A DNA stretch of 7,969 nucleotides from Anaerolineae bacterium (GTDB lineage Bacteria > Chloroflexota > Anaerolineae > Aggregatilineales > Phototrophicaceae). The notes below the pieces were generated by a model that saw only the letters and a program-made list of their open reading frames with translations, was not told where the DNA came from and made no database searches. Numbering within the stretch: the stretch's first letter is position 1; every line of letters starts with the position of its first letter. Of the stretch, positions 5,856-7,969 are shown piece by piece. Location of the stretch: the NCBI GenBank assembly GCA_028284565.1, contig JANQRM010000334.1:1-7969 (forward strand). Reading direction: 5' to 3'. A program made the translations under genes and the position numbers.

Positions 5856-7313
5856 ATGGCGAAGAAGAAACAGAAGAAAATGACAAACAAATACTTTCTG
5901 CTGAATTTGGGTTGTGCGAAGAATGCTGTGGATAGTGAGAGTATGGCGCAGTTGCTGGATACGAATGGGATGCAGGGGGTGGCGAATCCTGAGCAAGCTG
6001 AGGTGATGATCGTTAACACCTGTGGCTTTATCGACTCGGCAAAGGAACAGTCGATGGACTACCTACGTGAGTTGGTGAATCTGAAAACGGATAATCAGAT
6101 GGTGATTGCGGCAGGATGTTTATCGCAACGGTATGGCAAAAATCTGGTCGATGAGATTGACGGACTGGATGGTGTGATAGGCACTCGACGTTGGATGGAC
6201 ATCTTCGATTTGATTACACAAGTACGTGGACGACAAGCACCAGTACCTATGTATCATCTACCAAAAGAAGCGGAGACGGTTGGGACAGATGAACGCGGGG
6301 TGTTGCGGGCGAGTATTCAGGGTAGCCATGCATATTTGAAGATTGCGGATGGCTGTCGTCGTCCCTGTGCGTTTTGTGCGATTCCCAAAATCAAAGGGAC
6401 AGCCGTAAGTCGTCCGTTAGATGCGGTAGTTGCTGAGGCAGTGCGTCTACAGGAGATGGGTATTCAAGAGTTGCTGTTGATTGCTCAGGATACGACGGAT
6501 TATGGCTATGATATTGGGTTGAAGGACGGATTGGCGCATTTGTTGGAGAGGATTGTCAAGGAAGCACCGGATATTCCGTGGATTCGGGTGATGTATGCGT
6601 ATCCGGGGTATGTGACACCCCGATTAATGGATACGATGGCGAAACATCCCCAGATTCTGCCCTATTTGGATATGCCCTTACAGCATGGGCATCGAGATAC
6701 CTTGTTGCGGATGAAGCGTCCGGCGAAGGTGGAATGGGTGTATGAGACGGTGGGCAAGTTGCGGGAGATGATGCCAGAATTGTGTGTTCGGACGACTTTT
6801 ATCGTGGGGTATCCGGGTGAGACGGATGAAGAATTTGAAACCTTGCTTCAGTTCATGCGGGACTTGGAATTTGACCGTGTAGGTGCGTTTACCTATTCTT
6901 ATGAATTGGGAACACCGAGTGCCTTGTTGGATAATCAAGTGGATGATGAGGTCAAAGCAGAACGGCATCATCGTTTGATGGCATTGCAACAGGGGATTAG
7001 CTTGAAGAAGAACCAAGCCTTTGTCGGCAAAACATTAGATATTCTCGTTGAAGGTCAGGGTGAAGGCGAGGATGAAGATGGCAAACTATTGGGTGAAATC
7101 ATCAGCTTTGGGCGGAGTTATCGGGATGCACCTGAAATTGATGGTATGGTGATGGTCGAGGGTGCGTTACCTGTGGGGGAGATTGTACCAGTACGGATTA
7201 CGGGTGCCACAACCTATGATTTGATGGGGACGGTGGATTTGGGTCAGCCAATCGTGATACAACCAGGGCAGGTGTTTGGTGAGGGGATGATTTCATTGGA
7301 TGAGGTGGAGTAA
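5856..7313 (+). CDS. rimO: Ribosomal protein S12 methylthiotransferase RimO
   Basis: RimO is a radical-SAM enzyme that adds a methylthio group to the beta carbon of a conserved Asp in ribosomal protein S12. The 485-residue product has all three parts. The N-terminal UPF0004 domain supplies three Cys for one 4Fe-4S cluster: C20 in NLGCAKN, C56 in NTCGFI and C88 in AAGCLS. The radical-SAM domain has C167-x3-C171-x2-C174 (DGCRRPCAFC), followed by SRP, AQDTTDYG and MPLQHG blocks. The C-terminal TRAM domain spans about 391-460. AKNAVDSE after C20 and the TRAM sequence separate it from the tRNA enzyme MiaB. E. coli RimO is 441 residues; the surplus lies in a Lys-rich N-terminus, an acidic insert EGQGEGEDEDG (399-409) and about 20 residues after TRAM. 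ATG 5856 has only a weak GAGA upstream; the ATG at 5880 (residue 9) is a fair alternative. Confidence 0.95.
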   Translation: MAKKKQKKMTNKYFLLNLGCAKNAVDSESMAQLLDTNGMQGVANPEQAEVMIVNTCGFIDSAKEQSMDYLRELVNLKTDNQMVIAAGCLSQRYGKNLVDEIDGLDGVIGTRRWMDIFDLITQVRGRQAPVPMYHLPKEAETVGTDERGVLRASIQGSHAYLKIADGCRRPCAFCAIPKIKGTAVSRPLDAVVAEAVRLQEMGIQELLLIAQDTTDYGYDIGLKDGLAHLLERIVKEAPDIPWIRVMYAYPGYVTPRLMDTMAKHPQILPYLDMPLQHGHRDTLLRMKRPAKVEWVYETVGKLREMMPELCVRTTFIVGYPGETDEEFETLLQFMRDLEFDRVGAFTYSYELGTPSALLDNQVDDEVKAERHHRLMALQQGISLKKNQAFVGKTLDILVEGQGEGEDEDGKLLGEIISFGRSYRDAPEIDGMVMVEGALPVGEIVPVRITGATTYDLMGTVDLGQPIVIQPGQVFGEGMISLDEVE

Positions 7314-7321
7314 AAAGTAGC

Positions 7322-7341
7322 AAGTCAGCGAATAGACTTTT
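7322..7341 (+). terminator. Weak possible terminator after rimO
   Basis: AAGTC (7322-7326) and GACTT (7335-7339) can pair around an 8-base loop, ending in a TTTT run that is partly in the stem. A competing pairing of AAAAGT (7313-7318) with ACTTTT (7336-7341) exists. The stem is short and AT-rich, so termination is doubtful. Confidence 0.2.
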
Positions 7342-7370
7342 CTGAAATTGATAAGCAAATCATTTATACT
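7342..7370 (+). promoter_or_regulatory. Possible promoter of the TPR gene
   Basis: TATACT at 7365-7370 matches the -10 consensus at five of six positions. CTGAAA at 7342-7347, 17 bp upstream, matches the -35 at four of six. A start near 7377 would give a leader of about 60 bases that just includes the mini-ORF at 7382. Confidence 0.4.
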
Positions 7371-7381
7371 GTTTGTGAATA

Positions 7382-7420
7382 ATGAGCGACTTGGATAACG
7401 GCAACTGCCCCGTCACCTAA
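7382..7420 (+). other. 12-codon mini-ORF in the leader of the TPR gene
   Basis: ATG at 7382 opens a frame of 12 codons (MSDLDNGNCPVT) ending in TAA at 7418-7420. Its first three codons repeat those of the TPR gene because AATGAGCGACT occurs at both 7381-7391 and 7437-7447. It has no Shine-Dalgarno site and is in a different frame from the gene, so translation is doubtful. Confidence 0.2.
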
Positions 7421-7426
7421 AAATTT

Positions 7427-7431
7427 GAGGG
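7427..7431 (+). promoter_or_regulatory. Ribosome binding site of the TPR gene
   Basis: GAGGG lies 6 bases before the ATG at 7438, and a TAA sits in frame directly before that ATG, so the start is well defined. The upstream copy of the same start sequence (7382) lacks such a site. Confidence 0.75.
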
Positions 7432-7437
7432 TCTTAA

Positions 7438-7969
7438 ATGAGCGACTATTACGATTTAGGGACATATTCACGGACAATCACAACGACTTCACCTGAAGCG
7501 CAAGTGTGGTTTGATAGGGGACTGAATTGGCTCTATGGATACAATCATCAAGAAGCTGTGAAATGCTTCCAGAAAGCTGTTGAATCCGATCCAACTTGTG
7601 TCATGGCATATTGGGGAATTGCCTATGGTGTTGGGTGTAATTACAATAAGCCTTGGGAAGTATTCTTGCCAGCGATGGTTGTAGATACGATGCAACAAGC
7701 GAGACGAGCTATCAACACGGCTTCTCAATATTTCGATATGGTTACCCCAGTTGAAGTCGCCCTCGTCAAAACGCTGGAAAAACGCTTCCAAAAAGATGGC
7801 GAACACGAAGAGGAAACCCTCAAGCAATGGAACACAGACTATTCGGACGCGATGCGTGAAATCTACAAGCAATTTCCTGAAGATTGGGATGTTGCCACAC
7901 TCTTCGCTGAGGCACTCATCAACCGCACACCTTGGCAACTTTGGGATTTAGAAACAGGTGAACCTGCTG
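7438..7969 (+). CDS. Tetratricopeptide-repeat protein, N-terminal part
   Basis: The frame is open from ATG 7438 to the window edge: 177 codons and one base, so the gene is cut by the window and its C-terminus is unknown. Residues 21-52 (AQVWFDRGLNWLYGYNHQEA, then CFQKAVESDP) fit the TPR consensus at W24, G28, A40, F44, A47 and P52. A second repeat begins VMAYWGIAYGVG (55-66), followed by a conserved-looking NYNKPW. The opening LGTYSRTITTTSPEAQxWFxxGL and the MAYWGIA...N motif recall a family of soluble TPR proteins known only as such from many environmental bacteria; their partner and role are not established. There is no signal peptide or membrane helix in the visible part, so it is probably cytoplasmic and acts by protein-protein contacts. 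It has its own ribosome site and a possible promoter, and is 124 bp from rimO, so it is likely transcribed on its own. Confidence 0.85.
   Translation, partial: MSDYYDLGTYSRTITTTSPEAQVWFDRGLNWLYGYNHQEAVKCFQKAVESDPTCVMAYWGIAYGVGCNYNKPWEVFLPAMVVDTMQQARRAINTASQYFDMVTPVEVALVKTLEKRFQKDGEHEEETLKQWNTDYSDAMREIYKQFPEDWDVATLFAEALINRTPWQLWDLETGEPA

Noticed and set aside
7398..7431. Small riboswitch (preQ1-like) before the TPR gene
   Set aside because: There is an A-rich run and a short ACGG/CCGT stem, but the conserved core of preQ1 or any other riboswitch I know is not present, and a TPR gene is not a typical target.
7489..7938. Minus-strand 149-codon frame opposite the TPR gene
   Set aside because: The plus strand has a good ribosome site and a TPR consensus match; the minus frame has no recognisable motif.

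Overview
The window reads as ordinary chromosomal DNA from a bacterium of about 50% GC. I suspect Chloroflexota (Anaerolineae-like). Three things point that way: the long Thr-Pro-rich extracellular tail on the RodZ-type protein, the acidic tail on ribosomal protein bL9, and a short GTAGGGGC-type inverted repeat in an intergenic region. This placement comes from sequence style; no marker gene was searched.

Layout. Positions 2-172 (+) are the last 56 codons of an RlmI-type 23S rRNA methyltransferase. It converges with, and overlaps the stop codon of, a minus-strand block at 169-3532. In transcription order that block holds murJ (lipid II flippase family, 3532-1910) and two tandem metallo-beta-lactamase-fold hydrolases of 277 residues each (1828-995 and 1002-169), whose reading frames overlap by 8 bp. 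Divergent from murJ is a plus-strand block: rplI (bL9, 3772-4407), a clear intrinsic terminator, a rodZ-like gene (4514-5746), rimO (5856-7313) and the first 177 codons of a tetratricopeptide-repeat protein (7438 to the window end).

The 239-bp murJ/rplI divergent region is the richest regulatory stretch. It holds a near-consensus sigma70 promoter for rplI (TTGGCA, 17 bp, TATAAT) whose -10 lies in the 8-bp palindrome ATTATAAT, and a 48-bp imperfect inverted repeat in the presumed murJ leader. The gap before rimO holds two degenerate short tandem repeats (8-bp and 7-bp units). The gap before the TPR gene holds an 11-bp duplication of that gene's own start region and a 12-codon mini-ORF.

Functionally the genes fall into a translation set (RlmI modifies 23S rRNA, bL9 is a 50S protein, RimO modifies ribosomal protein S12) and an envelope set (MurJ flips lipid II, RodZ links the division/elongation cytoskeleton to the wall), plus two hydrolases and a TPR protein of unknown substrate or partner. 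I see no phage genes, insertion sequence, CRISPR array, tRNA or rRNA gene, and no convincing new multi-gene system. The most interesting points are a MurJ that appears to lack several cavity residues required in the E. coli protein, the symmetric promoter and repeat in its leader, and the tandem hydrolase pair.
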